Assembly (NCBI GenBank): GCA_002407675.1
Contig: DHNW01000002.1
Coordinates: forward strand, 1 to 64,000
Source: Ruminococcaceae bacterium UBA5406
Lineage (GTDB): Bacteria; Bacillota; Clostridia; Oscillospirales; Acutalibacteraceae
Length of the DNA: 64,000 bases
Direction: 5' to 3'
Below are positions 40,427 to 49,664 of this stretch, piece by piece (the stretch's first letter is position 1; each line of letters starts with the position of its first letter). The notes under the pieces are model-generated. The model ran no database searches, was not told the origin of the DNA, and saw nothing but the letters and a program-made list of their open reading frames with translations. Position numbers and translations under genes: made by a program.

Positions 40427-40699
40427 GTGATAAAAATAAAAAAAATTTAAAAAAGTTGCCCTCTGCAGAGCAATTTTTACCCGGTTTAGAGGGTAAGGTA
40501 GAAGAGCTTTTTTTGAAAAACCTTCCATTCGTAACCTCCGGCTGCCGAAAAGCAAACGAAAGTTGGCGGAAAAAACGGGGAAGCAGGGTTATCCTGGAAG
40601 CTTGGGATCGGGAAACGGCCCCGGCTGAAAAAACTGGTCCACGCAGCGTGGTTTCTGCAATGCGTAACATCGGCGATCAATATAGAAAAGAGGATGATT

Positions 40700-41566
40700 A
40701 TGAATCTTGAAATTCGGAACCTGTCTATGAGTTACGGCAAGGCGCAGGCCCTGTCGGATATAACCCTTACGCTCCGGAGCGGCGGCCTGATTGGTCTTGT
40801 CGGGCCGAACGGAGCGGGCAAATCGACCCTATTAAAAATCCTCGCCACGCTTCTGCGGCCGTCGCGGGGCCAAGTGCTTCTTGATGGGACAGACATCCTC
40901 CGAAAGCCGGATGCCATGCGCAGGCTTCTCGGCTACCTTCCGCAGGACGTTCCTGTCTACGGCAGCCTGAGCGCGTGGGAGTTCCTTGCGTTTATGGCTT
41001 CGGTCAAAAAGCTGAAACCCTCAAGAGCAAGGAAACAGATCGCGTCGCTGATGAAAACGCTTCACCTGTCGGATGTCGGCAAAAAGCCGCTTTCCGGTTT
41101 TTCCGGAGGTATGCGGCAGCGCGTCGGGATCGCGTCTGCACTTCTCGGTGACCCGAAGGTAATTATTGCCGACGAGCCGACCACCGGCCTTGACCCGCGG
41201 GAGCGCGTTACTCTTCGTAGCCTGCTGTCCGGCCTGGCATCCAGCCGGATAGTCCTGCTCTCCACACATATTGTTTCCGATGTGGAAGCCGTCGCGTCCG
41301 ACCTCGTCGTACTCAAAAAGGGCCGGGTGCTGTTCCACGGAGTTCCGGAAGCGCTCACCGCTCGTGCAAGCGGCCATGTGTGGGAATACACCGTCCCGGA
41401 CTTTTCACAAATTCCAGCGGGTTCGTCTGTCAGCTCCGCCGTGCAGGAAACCGAAGGGATCCGTGTCAAGACAGTTGGGGATCGGCCCACAGCGTCGGAT
41501 ACCAGCGCGGCGTCCCCCACGCTGGAGGATGCCTGCCTGTATGTGATGGGGGGCGGTTCATTTTGA
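40700..41566 (+). CDS. ABC transporter ATP-binding protein
   Basis: 288 residues. All ABC motifs are present: Walker A GPNGAGKSTLLKIL (about 37-50), Q-loop YLPQDVPVYGSL, signature SGGMRQRVGIA, Walker B VIIADEPTTGLD and the H-loop STHIVSD. The C-terminal ~70 residues are variable. ATG 40700 is six bases after GAGG; ATG 40694 is too close to it. It pairs with the permease that overlaps its stop by 4 bp, forming an ABC-2-like exporter probably linked to the PadR/HAAS/DUF4097 genes upstream. Confidence 0.92.
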   Translation: MNLEIRNLSMSYGKAQALSDITLTLRSGGLIGLVGPNGAGKSTLLKILATLLRPSRGQVLLDGTDILRKPDAMRRLLGYLPQDVPVYGSLSAWEFLAFMASVKKLKPSRARKQIASLMKTLHLSDVGKKPLSGFSGGMRQRVGIASALLGDPKVIIADEPTTGLDPRERVTLRSLLSGLASSRIVLLSTHIVSDVEAVASDLVVLKKGRVLFHGVPEALTARASGHVWEYTVPDFSQIPAGSSVSSAVQETEGIRVKTVGDRPTASDTSAASPTLEDACLYVMGGGSF

Positions 41567-43131
41567 AGACGCTCCGCGCCGTTTGGGGTGTAGCAAAAGC
41601 GGATTTCCGGGAACGTGTGCGAAAGTTTTCCTTTCTGGCGTTCTGCGCCCTCGCCATTTTCCTGACTTTCTGGTTTATTCCGCGCTCTACGGGCTTTACT
41701 GCGCTGTCCATTGATCCCAGCGTGTTTATTCAGGGTTCTGACCCTTCGTGGGTGCCAATGTCTTCGGCCATGTGCGGCTCAATGCTGCTGAGCCTGTTCG
41801 GGTTCGCCTATGTAAAAAATGCGGTTCGCCGCGACCGGGAAACCGGCGTCCTGTCCCTTCTGCGGACGTCCCCGACCAAGCGCGCCGCCTATCTGTTCGG
41901 CAAGCTGATTTCCAGCACACTGACGCTGTTTTGCCTGCTGGCCGTTACTATGGCGGGTTCCTTCCTCGTCATGGAGATCCGGTTTCCCGGCCGTTTCCTT
42001 TCTCCGTGGGATTTTTTCACGCCGTTTTTGTGCGTTATGCCGGGACTGGTGTTCATTTCCGCCTTTGCGCTTCTCATGGAGTGTGCCCCGCTGTTTCGCC
42101 AGAGGGGCGGTCTTGCCATTGCCCTGTTTGTGTGCCTCGACATTACTTCAATTTCGCTTTCTGTTTCTGCGGCAACCGGTGATATTAGCGGTACCGGCAG
42201 CCGGTTTGCTTCTGTTTTTGATTTTAACGGATATCTATGGATGATCGAAAGTATTTCAGCAGCGGCCCGTTCCGTAACCGGGGAACCCCTTACGCAGGTC
42301 AGCGTTTTTTCAGATTACCATGTGAAGGGAACTCATTTAAAACCCCTTGTTTTTCATGGCCTGATACCGTCCGTCTCTTATTTGACGGATAAACTGATCC
42401 TGATTGCGGTCAGCTTGCTGATAACCATCCTTGCTGCGGCTCTGCTGCCGAAGGCAGAAAAAGCGATTTCCCGGTCCAAACCGGCTCCGGTTCCATCCAG
42501 GACGAAAATCCCGTCCCGTGCAGCTGTCCCTGTTTACCGCTTCGGGCTGTTTCATTCTGAGCTGCACATGATGCTCGGAACTCAGTCGGTGTTCTGGTGG
42601 CTTTGTGCCGCCGGTTTATGGATTGCGTGTCTATTTTCCCCAATGAAAATTGTTCGGAATACATTAGTTGCTCTGGTGTTTGCCTGGCTGGTGCCGGTGT
42701 TTTCCCGTATGGGCTGTCTGGAGCATCAGAGCGGCATGACGGCCGTCCTGCGCACAATCCCAGGCGCCATGCCGCGCCAGGCGCTTTCCTGCTGGGACGC
42801 GGGCGCATCCATATCCCTCATTGCCATGCTTCCGGTATTGGCCCGGACACTCTGCGCGGCGGACTGGGCAGGGTTCCTGTCCGCATTCATCTTTGCATTG
42901 TTTGTTCCGTCGCTGTCACTTTTTCTCGGCGAATGGACCAAATCAAACCGTGCCTTTGAAATTTTACTGCTGATTCTGTGCTTCCTGGCATTGAATGTTC
43001 AAGGACTCCTGGTAGTGGATCAGTTTTCGGTTTCTTCCGGTCTGAGGATGACTGTGACGATTCTTCTTACAGGAGTTATGCTGTTTCTCTCTCTTTGCAA
43101 ACGGTTGGCTTCCCAGAAAGCATGTACCTGA
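41563..43131 (+). CDS. ABC transporter permease (ABC-2-like)
   Basis: 522 residues with about 12 hydrophobic segments in two blocks, separated by a hydrophilic region around residues 300-330 (LPKAEKAISRSKPAPVPSRTKIPSR). The first cytoplasmic loop has KNAVRRDRETGVLSLLRTSPTKRAAYLFGKL, which is typical of ABC-2 permeases. The TTG start at 41563 overlaps the ATPase stop and has GGGGGGCGG upstream. Transport direction is likely export; substrate unknown. A bidirectional terminator follows. Confidence 0.85.
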   Translation: MKTLRAVWGVAKADFRERVRKFSFLAFCALAIFLTFWFIPRSTGFTALSIDPSVFIQGSDPSWVPMSSAMCGSMLLSLFGFAYVKNAVRRDRETGVLSLLRTSPTKRAAYLFGKLISSTLTLFCLLAVTMAGSFLVMEIRFPGRFLSPWDFFTPFLCVMPGLVFISAFALLMECAPLFRQRGGLAIALFVCLDITSISLSVSAATGDISGTGSRFASVFDFNGYLWMIESISAAARSVTGEPLTQVSVFSDYHVKGTHLKPLVFHGLIPSVSYLTDKLILIAVSLLITILAAALLPKAEKAISRSKPAPVPSRTKIPSRAAVPVYRFGLFHSELHMMLGTQSVFWWLCAAGLWIACLFSPMKIVRNTLVALVFAWLVPVFSRMGCLEHQSGMTAVLRTIPGAMPRQALSCWDAGASISLIAMLPVLARTLCAADWAGFLSAFIFALFVPSLSLFLGEWTKSNRAFEILLLILCFLALNVQGLLVVDQFSVSSGLRMTVTILLTGVMLFLSLCKRLASQKACT

Positions 43132-43172
43132 CAGGCCCGATAAACCGCGGTGCGGCGCTTGAATTCAAAGAG

Positions 43173-43211
43173 AAATCCCGGAAACCACCATTCATGCGGT
43201 TTCCGGGATTT
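43173..43211. terminator. Bidirectional terminator between permease gene and tRNA-Leu
   Basis: Perfect 14-bp stem AAATCCCGGAAACC / GGTTTCCGGGATTT with an 11-nt loop. It lies between a plus-strand gene and a minus-strand tRNA; T-runs are short, so the call rests mainly on stem strength and position. Confidence 0.75.
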
Positions 43212-43216
43212 GAGTC

Positions 43217-43301
43217 TGGTGCGCGAGACGGGACTTGAACCCGTACGTCATACAACACACGCCCCTCAAACGTGCCTGTCTGCCAATTCCAGCACTCGCG
43301 C
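43217..43301 (-). tRNA. tRNA-Leu (anticodon GAG)
   Basis: 85 nt with encoded CCA and a long variable arm (class II). The acceptor stem is GCGCGAG/CTCGCGC. The anticodon stem CACGT/GCGTG encloses loop TTGAGGG, giving anticodon GAG (reads CUC/CUU). The T arm contains GGGTTCAAGTCCC. It has its own strong promoter just upstream. Confidence 0.95.
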
Positions 43302-43328
43302 ATACTGCTTTGAAAAAGCAACATTCGT

Positions 43329-43358
43329 ATTATATCATTGAAAAGTTCGTTTTGTCAA
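43329..43358 (-). promoter_or_regulatory. Promoter of tRNA-Leu
   Basis: On the minus strand TTGACA, 18 bp, TATAAT with an extended TGA, ending about 28 bp before the tRNA 5' end. Confidence 0.85.
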
Positions 43359-43510
43359 CATGAAACCCATATTTTTATCATGGCTTTGTGACAGTTAATG
43401 CCGAGGTATGGGCTGCGTGGTGCCCGCTGAAAGCCGTTTTTATACAGAGCTTTGTGAAAGCGGGAACAGATGCTTGACCGAACCGACAGGCGAGAGAATT
43501 TCTGTTCATG

Positions 43511-43539
43511 TTGAATTTAGCCATCCGGGCAGATATAAT
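43511..43539 (+). promoter_or_regulatory. Promoter of the SDR gene
   Basis: TTGAAT, 17 bp, TATAAT; transcription would start about 30 nt before the first ATG. Confidence 0.7.
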
Positions 43540-43574
43540 AGGAGCATAAATTTTTTGCACGTTACACGCAAAAT

Positions 43575-44363
43575 ATGAAAGCGGGCGTCAGAATGCAGAT
43601 TGCGGTTGTTACAGGCGCTTCCAGCGGATTAGGGAGGGAATTTGTCCGGCAGATTTCCCGAAAAGAAAAGCTGGATGCCATCTGGGTTATTGCCAGGCGG
43701 GAGGACCGTTTGAAAGAACTGGCGGAAAATTCTGCCGTCCCGGTTTGGCCGCTGCCGCTGGATCTTACGAAACCAGAAAGCATCAGCACGGTGCGGGGTT
43801 GCCTGCGGGCGCGGAAACCGGATGTGCGAATTCTGGTGAATGCCGCTGGATTCGGAAAGATTGGAACTTATCCCCAGATCTCTGAACAGGACAGCGGCAG
43901 GATGATCGACCTGAACTGCAAAGCGCTGGTTGCGGTGACATCCGCGCTGATCCCGTATATGAGACGCGGCGCGCGGATCCTTGAAATCTCCTCCGTAGCG
44001 TCGTTCCAGCCCCTGCCGGGCCTGAATATCTATGCGGCAACCAAGGCGTTCGTTTCCAGTTACAGCCGGGCGCTGCGGTGGGAGATGTTTGGGAAGGGAA
44101 TCCATGTCACGGCGGTTTGCCCGTACTGGATCGGGGATACGGAGTTTATTCCCGTTGCGAAGGACAGCGCCGGTTCCAGAGCCGTCCGGCATTTTCCGCT
44201 GGTATCACACGCGAAAACAGTGGCAGGATTTGCCCTGTGGGCTTCCCGGTTAAACCTCCCGGTTGCAACTCCCGGCCTTCTAAGTTCCTTTATCCGGCTC
44301 GCTTCCAAATTTATTCCCCATGAGATTGTAATTCCTATTTGGGAAGCATTGCGGAGAATTTAA
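43575..44363 (+). CDS. Short-chain dehydrogenase/reductase
   Basis: 262 residues. Classical SDR: cofactor loop TGASSGLGREF (about 13-23), LVNAAGFG (NAG motif), catalytic Ser in ISSVASFQ and YAATK (YxxxK). The C-terminal ~60 residues vary. Arg residues after the second strand (IARREDR) suggest NADP preference. ATG 43575 and ATG 43593 are both possible; neither has a strong Shine-Dalgarno sequence. It is a single-gene unit with its own promoter; the substrate is not predictable. Confidence 0.9.
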   Translation: MKAGVRMQIAVVTGASSGLGREFVRQISRKEKLDAIWVIARREDRLKELAENSAVPVWPLPLDLTKPESISTVRGCLRARKPDVRILVNAAGFGKIGTYPQISEQDSGRMIDLNCKALVAVTSALIPYMRRGARILEISSVASFQPLPGLNIYAATKAFVSSYSRALRWEMFGKGIHVTAVCPYWIGDTEFIPVAKDSAGSRAVRHFPLVSHAKTVAGFALWASRLNLPVATPGLLSSFIRLASKFIPHEIVIPIWEALRRI

Positions 44364-44417
44364 CCTGCGGCCTGGACCGTTTGCTGTTCGGAGGCGGGCC
44401 GTCTGCAAAAAACAAAG

Positions 44418-44446
44418 TTGAAACGGGAGCGCCGTTTTGCTATAAT
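44418..44446 (+). promoter_or_regulatory. Promoter of the thyX-tmk unit
   Basis: TTGAAA, 17 bp, TATAAT, about 55 bp before thyX. Confidence 0.75.
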
Positions 44447-44498
44447 AAAATTTGAATTTGACTGAACTGATATGTTTTTTATAAAAGGACGGGATGGA

Positions 44499-45278
44499 AT
44501 GGCAAAAGTTACCTTATTATCCTATACGCCTGAACCGGAGAAAGTAGTTGCGGCGGCAGCTAAACTGTGCTATTCGTCGGCCGGAATTCCGGAAATCACG
44601 CAGGGCCTCACAGAAGAAAGCACAGCGTCTTTTGTCCGCATGATTGCAGAGCTTGGGCATGCCAGCACGCTGGAGCATGTTTCCTTTACCTTTGGAATCG
44701 AGGGCGTGTCCCGTTCATTTCTTGCACAGATGACGCGCCACCGCATTGCTTCCTACAGCGTAAAAAGCCAGCGGTATGTCGGTGAGTCGGAATTCAGCTA
44801 TGTCATTCCTCCGGAGATTGAGGCAATTCCGGAGGCAAAAGAGGAATTTACCGCCGCTATGGAGGAGGATCGCCGCCATTACAGCCGTTTGGCGGCGCTT
44901 CTGGCCGAAAAACATCAGCGGGATCTGATGCGGGACGGGGAAACCGACGAAAAGGCCGCCCTGCGCAAAGCTCAAAAGATGTCCCGGGAAGATGCACGCT
45001 TTGTCCTTCCCAATGCCTGTGAAACCAAGATGGTCTGCACGCTCAACGCAAGAGAGCTTCTCCACTTTTTCTCGCTTCGCTGCTGCAACCGCGCTCAGTG
45101 GGAAATCCGCGGTGTTGCAAACCAAATGCTGGGCCTTGTTCGGAAAGTTGCCCCGGATCTTTTCCGCAACGCGGGACCCGCGTGCGTCCGCGGTGCCTGC
45201 CCGGAAGGAAAAATGTCCTGCGGCCGGGCGGAAGCTGTCCGCAAATATTACCGGAAAGCAGGAGAAAAGAATCCATGA
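44499..45278 (+). CDS. thyX: FAD-dependent thymidylate synthase
   Basis: 259 residues. ThyX makes dTMP from dUMP with FAD and methylene-THF. The signature RHRxxSxxxxSxR appears as RHRIASYSVKSQRY, with Ser where many members have Asn. HASTLEHVSFTF and the C-terminal RELLHFFSLRCCNRAQWEIR are further family blocks. ATG 44499 (MAKVTLLSYTPEPEK) is preferred over ATG 44472, with AAGGACGGG upstream. It overlaps tmk by 4 bp, coupling dTMP synthesis to the next phosphorylation step; folD and 5-FCL in this window supply folates. Confidence 0.95.
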   Translation: MAKVTLLSYTPEPEKVVAAAAKLCYSSAGIPEITQGLTEESTASFVRMIAELGHASTLEHVSFTFGIEGVSRSFLAQMTRHRIASYSVKSQRYVGESEFSYVIPPEIEAIPEAKEEFTAAMEEDRRHYSRLAALLAEKHQRDLMRDGETDEKAALRKAQKMSREDARFVLPNACETKMVCTLNARELLHFFSLRCCNRAQWEIRGVANQMLGLVRKVAPDLFRNAGPACVRGACPEGKMSCGRAEAVRKYYRKAGEKNP

Positions 45279-45952
45279 GCGGAAAACTAATCCTTTTGGA
45301 AGGCCTCGACGGAAGCGGAAAAACCACCCAGACGGGACTTTTGGAAAAGGAATTGATCCGACGCGGGATCCGGCTGCGGCGGGTGAAATTTCCGGAATAT
45401 GAAGAGCCTTCGTCGGCGCCTGTTCGAATGTACCTGAATGGAGAATTCGGAAAAAATCCGGATGATGTCAATGCATATGCGGCATCCTCTTTTTTTGCGG
45501 TCGACCGCTATGCGAGTTTTCGCAGGCGTTGGGGCCGGGATTATGAAAACGGTATTCTGATTCTTGCCGACCGTTACACCACTTCCAATATAATCTATCA
45601 AATGCCAAAACTTCCGCGGACGGAATGGGACGGATTTCTTTCCTGGATTCAGGATTTTGAATATGGGAAGCTCGGTATTCCGGAGCCGGATCTTACCGTG
45701 TATTTGGACATGCCCCCGCTGATATCGCAGAAGCTTCTAAATATTCGGTACCGGGAAAACGGAGGCCGGCGGGATATTCATGAAAGCAATACCGATTATC
45801 TGAACGGATGCCGGGAAAGTGCTTTTTATGCTGCCACAAAACTGGGGTGGCAAATCGTATCCTGCGCTGAAAACGGGCTGCCGAAAAGCCGTGAAAGCAT
45901 CCAGAAGGAAATTTTACAGCTGGTATGGAAAAAATTGTATCACGGCGCGTAG
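45275..45952 (+). CDS. tmk: Thymidylate (dTMP) kinase
   Basis: 225 residues. The P-loop is LEGLDGSGKTTQTGLL at residues ~7-22; the DRY motif is ADRYTTSN; the LID segment is RENGGRRDIHESN. It phosphorylates dTMP to dTDP. The sequence between P-loop and DRY is of the variant type common in Clostridia where tmk follows thyX rather than sitting beside holB. ATG overlaps the thyX stop. Confidence 0.92.
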   Translation: MSGKLILLEGLDGSGKTTQTGLLEKELIRRGIRLRRVKFPEYEEPSSAPVRMYLNGEFGKNPDDVNAYAASSFFAVDRYASFRRRWGRDYENGILILADRYTTSNIIYQMPKLPRTEWDGFLSWIQDFEYGKLGIPEPDLTVYLDMPPLISQKLLNIRYRENGGRRDIHESNTDYLNGCRESAFYAATKLGWQIVSCAENGLPKSRESIQKEILQLVWKKLYHGA

Positions 45953-45994
45953 CGCCGCAAAAAAGATATTTTTAATGACAGGGGGCTGTTTTTT

Positions 45995-46534
45995 ATGGTC
46001 TATTTATTTTTGGCAGATGGTTTTGAAGAAATAGAAGCGTTTGCACCTGTTGATATTCTGCGGCGCGCCGGAGTGCAGCTGGCTACCGTAGGAGTGGGCG
46101 GACGCCAGATCAAGGGCGCCCACGGTATTGCCGTCACGGCCGACCTTTTGGAAAGCGACGTGTCTCGCGAAAAGATGGAAATGGTCATTTTGCCCGGCGG
46201 AATGCCCGGTACCAAAAATCTGGAGCGTTCTCCGTCAGTCCGCGGCAGCTTGGAGTACTGTGCCAGGAACGGGAAGTATATTGCTGCCATTTGTGCGGCC
46301 CCGTCTATTCTTGGGCATATGGGTTTGCTGAAAGGCCAGTCGGCCGTTTGTTTTCCCGGCTATGAAAATGAGCTTGGGGCGAACAGCGTTTTGCACGATC
46401 CCGTATGTGTCAGTGGAAAGTTTGTCACGGCGCGCGGCGCGGGCGTTGCTGTTGAATTTGCGCTGCAGCTGGCCGAAATTTTGGCTGGAACCGAAAAATC
46501 CTGTAACATCAGGAAGAATATTCAATGTATATGA
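45995..46534 (+). CDS. DJ-1/PfpI-family protein
   Basis: 179 residues. The nucleophilic cysteine lies in the elbow AAICAAPSILGHMG (about residue 102), the partner glutamate in FADGFEEIEAFAPVDILRRAG-type N-terminus (LADGFEEIEAFA), and PGGMPGTKNL follows. These features define the YajL/DJ-1 branch (deglycase or chaperone-type activities reported). ATG behind GGGGG. The next gene overlaps by 10 bp. Precise activity not predictable. Confidence 0.92.
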   Translation: MVYLFLADGFEEIEAFAPVDILRRAGVQLATVGVGGRQIKGAHGIAVTADLLESDVSREKMEMVILPGGMPGTKNLERSPSVRGSLEYCARNGKYIAAICAAPSILGHMGLLKGQSAVCFPGYENELGANSVLHDPVCVSGKFVTARGAGVAVEFALQLAEILAGTEKSCNIRKNIQCI

Positions 46535-47127
46535 AGAATATCCGTGAAGTTAAAAAAAACCTCCGTGTCCGATGCCGCAGATTCCGCGAACGGATTGAAC
46601 CGGAAAAGAAAGCCCGTATGGATGAGGCAATCCAGCAGAAGCTCCAGTCCCTTCCGGAATATGCCGCGGCAGACGTCCTGCTTACCTACGTCAGCAAACC
46701 GATTGAAGTGGATACTTCTGCCATCCTGCGGGAAGCGCTCGCGGGCGGTAAGCGGGTAGCGGTTCCCCGCTGCCTGCCGGAAACAACCGGTTTGGAGTTT
46801 TACGAAATCGCTTCTTCCGGTGACCTGGAACCCGGTTGCTATGGCGTGCTGGAGCCGGTTCTTTCCCGGTGCAGGCCGGTTGGGGCCAGCCGGAGCGCCG
46901 TCTGTATTGTACCAGGCCTTGGTTTTGATTCGCAGGGCTACCGTTTGGGATATGGGAAAGGCTATTACGACCGATTCCTGGCAAGGTTCCGCGGAGTAAC
47001 CGTGGGTTTGTGCTATTCCGGGTGTACCCGCTGGGATTTGCCGCATGGCTATTTTGACCGTCCGGTTGATATTCTTGTCACGGAAAGATACATCCGGCGG
47101 ATATCAGAAGAGCGGTCTGCCCGATAA
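46525..47127 (+). CDS. 5-formyltetrahydrofolate cyclo-ligase
   Basis: 200 residues. It recycles 5-formyl-THF to 5,10-methenyl-THF using ATP. Family features are the basic N-terminus (KKNLRVRCRRFRERI), VPRCLPETTGLEFYEI and the nucleotide-binding block VPGLGFDSQGYRLGYGKGYYDRFLA. ATG 46525 or the ATG two codons later may be used. It overlaps the DJ-1 gene and is followed 15 bp later by mltG. It complements folD and thyX in folate handling. Confidence 0.94.
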   Translation: MYMKNIREVKKNLRVRCRRFRERIEPEKKARMDEAIQQKLQSLPEYAAADVLLTYVSKPIEVDTSAILREALAGGKRVAVPRCLPETTGLEFYEIASSGDLEPGCYGVLEPVLSRCRPVGASRSAVCIVPGLGFDSQGYRLGYGKGYYDRFLARFRGVTVGLCYSGCTRWDLPHGYFDRPVDILVTERYIRRISEERSAR

Positions 47128-47142
47128 AACAGGAGGGAGCAA

Positions 47143-48417
47143 TTGAAAGACGAACAAAGAATAAGTGAGGAACGCCGGAAAAAAGCTGAGCATTTTCGTG
47201 CCGACATTCGTGACAGCAGCCAGGCCAAAAGGGAGTATCCGGAGACTACCATCAGCAGCTACAGCGATCCGAATAAAGCCCTGGAAAGCCGCCGCGCCTT
47301 GGCAGCAGGGATTTCTGATAAAAAGGCCCAGTTGGCTCACGAGTTTCGCGACAGGGAAAAGGGTCGGAAAAACAGACGATTTTTCCGCTGGATTTGGTTT
47401 TTGATGGTGCTTTTGGTTTCCCTGCTTCTTGCTCGGTATGCGGTGGCCGGTGTTAACGATATGCTCGCCGTCGGCCGGAAGAATGTGAACGTTACAGTAG
47501 AAATTCCAAAGAATTCCTCACTGGATTTTGTAGCGGAAAAATTCTATAAAACCGGTGCCATTCAGGACGTTGGCTTTTTTAAGCTGTATGCAAAATTGAC
47601 TAAGGCGCCCAAAACCTATCAGGGGGGCAGTTTCCAGATTTCCACGAATATGGATTACGAAGCACTGCTGCAGTCCATCCAGTCTCTGAAGAACCGTGTG
47701 GATGTGGTAAAAGTGCTTTTCCCAGAAGGGCTCAATGCTTCGGAGATTGCGGATAAGCTGGAAAAAAACGGTGTCTGCTCTGCAAAAGACGCCCTTGCCG
47801 TTATTCAAGGGACATCTCTGGATTCTTCTTTCAGTATGCTCAAATCCATCTCAAATTCCTCTGAGCGTTATTACAGGCTGGAAGGGTACCTTTTCCCCGA
47901 TACCTATAAATTTTACAAAAACGAAGATGCCAAGTCGGCCGTGAAAAAACTTGTCAGCAACTGCAATACAAAACTGACCAAACAGATCCGAACCAAAGCA
48001 ACGGAAAAGGGAATGACGGTTGACCAGCTGCTTACACTGGCTTCTATGATACAGTCGGAGGCAGCCGATAAAAGCGATATGTATAAAGTTTCGTCGGTCT
48101 TTCATAACCGGCTGAACAGCAAGAAAACCGCCCTGCGGCGTTTGGAATCGGATTCAACCCTGTATTATCCCTACCGCAAGCAGTCGCTGATTCCTGAAGA
48201 TCTCCGCAGCACATTCAAGAGCCGGTACAATACCTATTCTTTTGAAGGGCTGCCGCCGGGGCCGATTTGCAGTCCCGGCCTGGATGCAATTGACGCTGCG
48301 CTGAATCCGGATTCTACAGGTTATTACTATTTTTGCCACAGCAGCAAAGGAAAAGCGTATTATGCAAAAACGAAGTCCGGCCATGATGCCAATCTAAAGA
48401 AAGCGGGGCTTCGCTGA
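47143..48417 (+). CDS. mltG: Endolytic murein transglycosylase (YceG/MltG family)
   Basis: 424 residues. A long hydrophilic cytoplasmic N-terminus (about 1-83) precedes one transmembrane helix (WIWFLMVLLVSLLLARYAV), a LysM-like region and the YceG domain with LEGYLFPDTYKF, LASMIQSEAADKSDM (conserved Glu) and SVFHNRLN, then GPICSPGLDAIDAALNP. MltG cuts nascent glycan strands and sets their length. TTG start behind AGGAGGGA. Its stop shares one base with the ATG of the U32 gene. Confidence 0.93.
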   Translation: MKDEQRISEERRKKAEHFRADIRDSSQAKREYPETTISSYSDPNKALESRRALAAGISDKKAQLAHEFRDREKGRKNRRFFRWIWFLMVLLVSLLLARYAVAGVNDMLAVGRKNVNVTVEIPKNSSLDFVAEKFYKTGAIQDVGFFKLYAKLTKAPKTYQGGSFQISTNMDYEALLQSIQSLKNRVDVVKVLFPEGLNASEIADKLEKNGVCSAKDALAVIQGTSLDSSFSMLKSISNSSERYYRLEGYLFPDTYKFYKNEDAKSAVKKLVSNCNTKLTKQIRTKATEKGMTVDQLLTLASMIQSEAADKSDMYKVSSVFHNRLNSKKTALRRLESDSTLYYPYRKQSLIPEDLRSTFKSRYNTYSFEGLPPGPICSPGLDAIDAALNPDSTGYYYFCHSSKGKAYYAKTKSGHDANLKKAGLR

Positions 48418-49664
48418 TGTATATGCGGAAAAAATCCGGTCTTCCGGAACTGCTTTCCCCCGCCGGAGATCGGGAACGGCTGGAAGCCGCTGTTCGCTTT
48501 GGAGCGGATGCAGTTTATCTTGGAGGAAAATCATTCGGGATGCGCACGGCTTCACCGAATTTTAATAGCGAGGAATTAGCCGATGCTGTTGCGTATGCGC
48601 ACAAAGCAGGCGTACGGGTCTACTTGACTTGCAACACTGTTGTTCATAATGAAGAATGTACGTGCCTTCCGGAATTTCTGACTGGGGCAAAAAATGCCGG
48701 AATTGATGCCCTGATTATAACCGACGTCGGCGTAATGGCCCTTGCAAAACGGTATGCACCGGGCGTTGAGATCCATATTTCCACACAGGCCGGCGTGACT
48801 AACTGGGCCGCTGCCGCAGAATTTTACCGCCTCGGGGCCAGGCGCGTCATTCTTGCGCGTGAATTAACGCTGGATGAAATTGCGGAAATCCGGGCCCGGA
48901 CACCGCAAGATTTGGAACTGGAAGCGTTTGTCCACGGTTCTATGTGTGTATCGTTTTCGGGTCGCTGCCTGCTTTCTAATTATCTGACGGGCAGGGATGG
49001 CAACCGCGGCGACTGCGCCCAGCCGTGCCGGTGGAAGTATGCGCTGATGGAGGAAACGCGCCCCGGCCGCTATTTCCCGGTTGGGGAGGACGGAAACGGA
49101 ACCTATATCTTGAATTCGCGGGATCTGTGCATGATCCGGCATATTCCGGAATTGGTTCGCGCGGGCGTCAGCAGCCTAAAAATCGAAGGGCGGGCGAAAT
49201 CAGCGTATTATACGGCCGTTGTCACCAATGCTTACCGCCATGCACTGGATTCATACGCAGAAAAGCCGGATGGCCCTCTCCCGGAATGGATTCCGGCCGA
49301 AACGGAGAAAATTAGCCACCGGGAATACAGTACCGGATTTTATCTGGGCGGCGGACCGGGGCAGATTTATGGGAACGGCGGTTATGTGCGGGGATGGGAA
49401 GTCATTGCCATCTGTGAGGGAATGTCCGGCGGAAATGCGGTCCTTGTTCAGCGCAACCGCTTTTTCCGCGGGGATACGGCGGAAGTCGTAGAGCCCGGTT
49501 CTGCGCCGTATGAGCTTATTCTTTCAGAAATGGCCGATGCGGAAGGCAATCCGATTTCCGTCGCAAACCATGCGGAAATGACGGTGTTTCTCAAAACGGA
49601 CCGGCCCATGGCAAAAGGTGCCGTTCTGCGCAGGAAGATCGCAAAACCGGAATCAGGAGAATAA
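48417..49664 (+). CDS. Peptidase U32-family protein (RlhA/TrhP-like)
   Basis: 415 residues. The U32 signature ELEAFVHGSMCVSFSGRCLLS is followed by NRGDCAQPCRWKY, giving the cysteine set that binds an iron-sulfur cluster in this family. The N-terminal barrel starts LLSPAGDRERLEAAVRFGADAVYLG. Characterised relatives (TrhP, RlhA) hydroxylate RNA bases rather than cut proteins; in B. subtilis two U32 genes follow yrrL (mltG), which matches the order here and favours a tRNA ho5U role. The stop codon lies inside the hairpin that precedes the PBP gene. Confidence 0.92.
   Translation: MYMRKKSGLPELLSPAGDRERLEAAVRFGADAVYLGGKSFGMRTASPNFNSEELADAVAYAHKAGVRVYLTCNTVVHNEECTCLPEFLTGAKNAGIDALIITDVGVMALAKRYAPGVEIHISTQAGVTNWAAAAEFYRLGARRVILARELTLDEIAEIRARTPQDLELEAFVHGSMCVSFSGRCLLSNYLTGRDGNRGDCAQPCRWKYALMEETRPGRYFPVGEDGNGTYILNSRDLCMIRHIPELVRAGVSSLKIEGRAKSAYYTAVVTNAYRHALDSYAEKPDGPLPEWIPAETEKISHREYSTGFYLGGGPGQIYGNGGYVRGWEVIAICEGMSGGNAVLVQRNRFFRGDTAEVVEPGSAPYELILSEMADAEGNPISVANHAEMTVFLKTDRPMAKGAVLRRKIAKPESGE

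Noticed and set aside
40456..40710. An 84-codon frame between the DUF4097 gene and the ABC ATPase gene
   Set aside because: TTG start without a ribosome site, overlaps the ATPase start, and matches no family; the 267-bp gap is better left without a gene.
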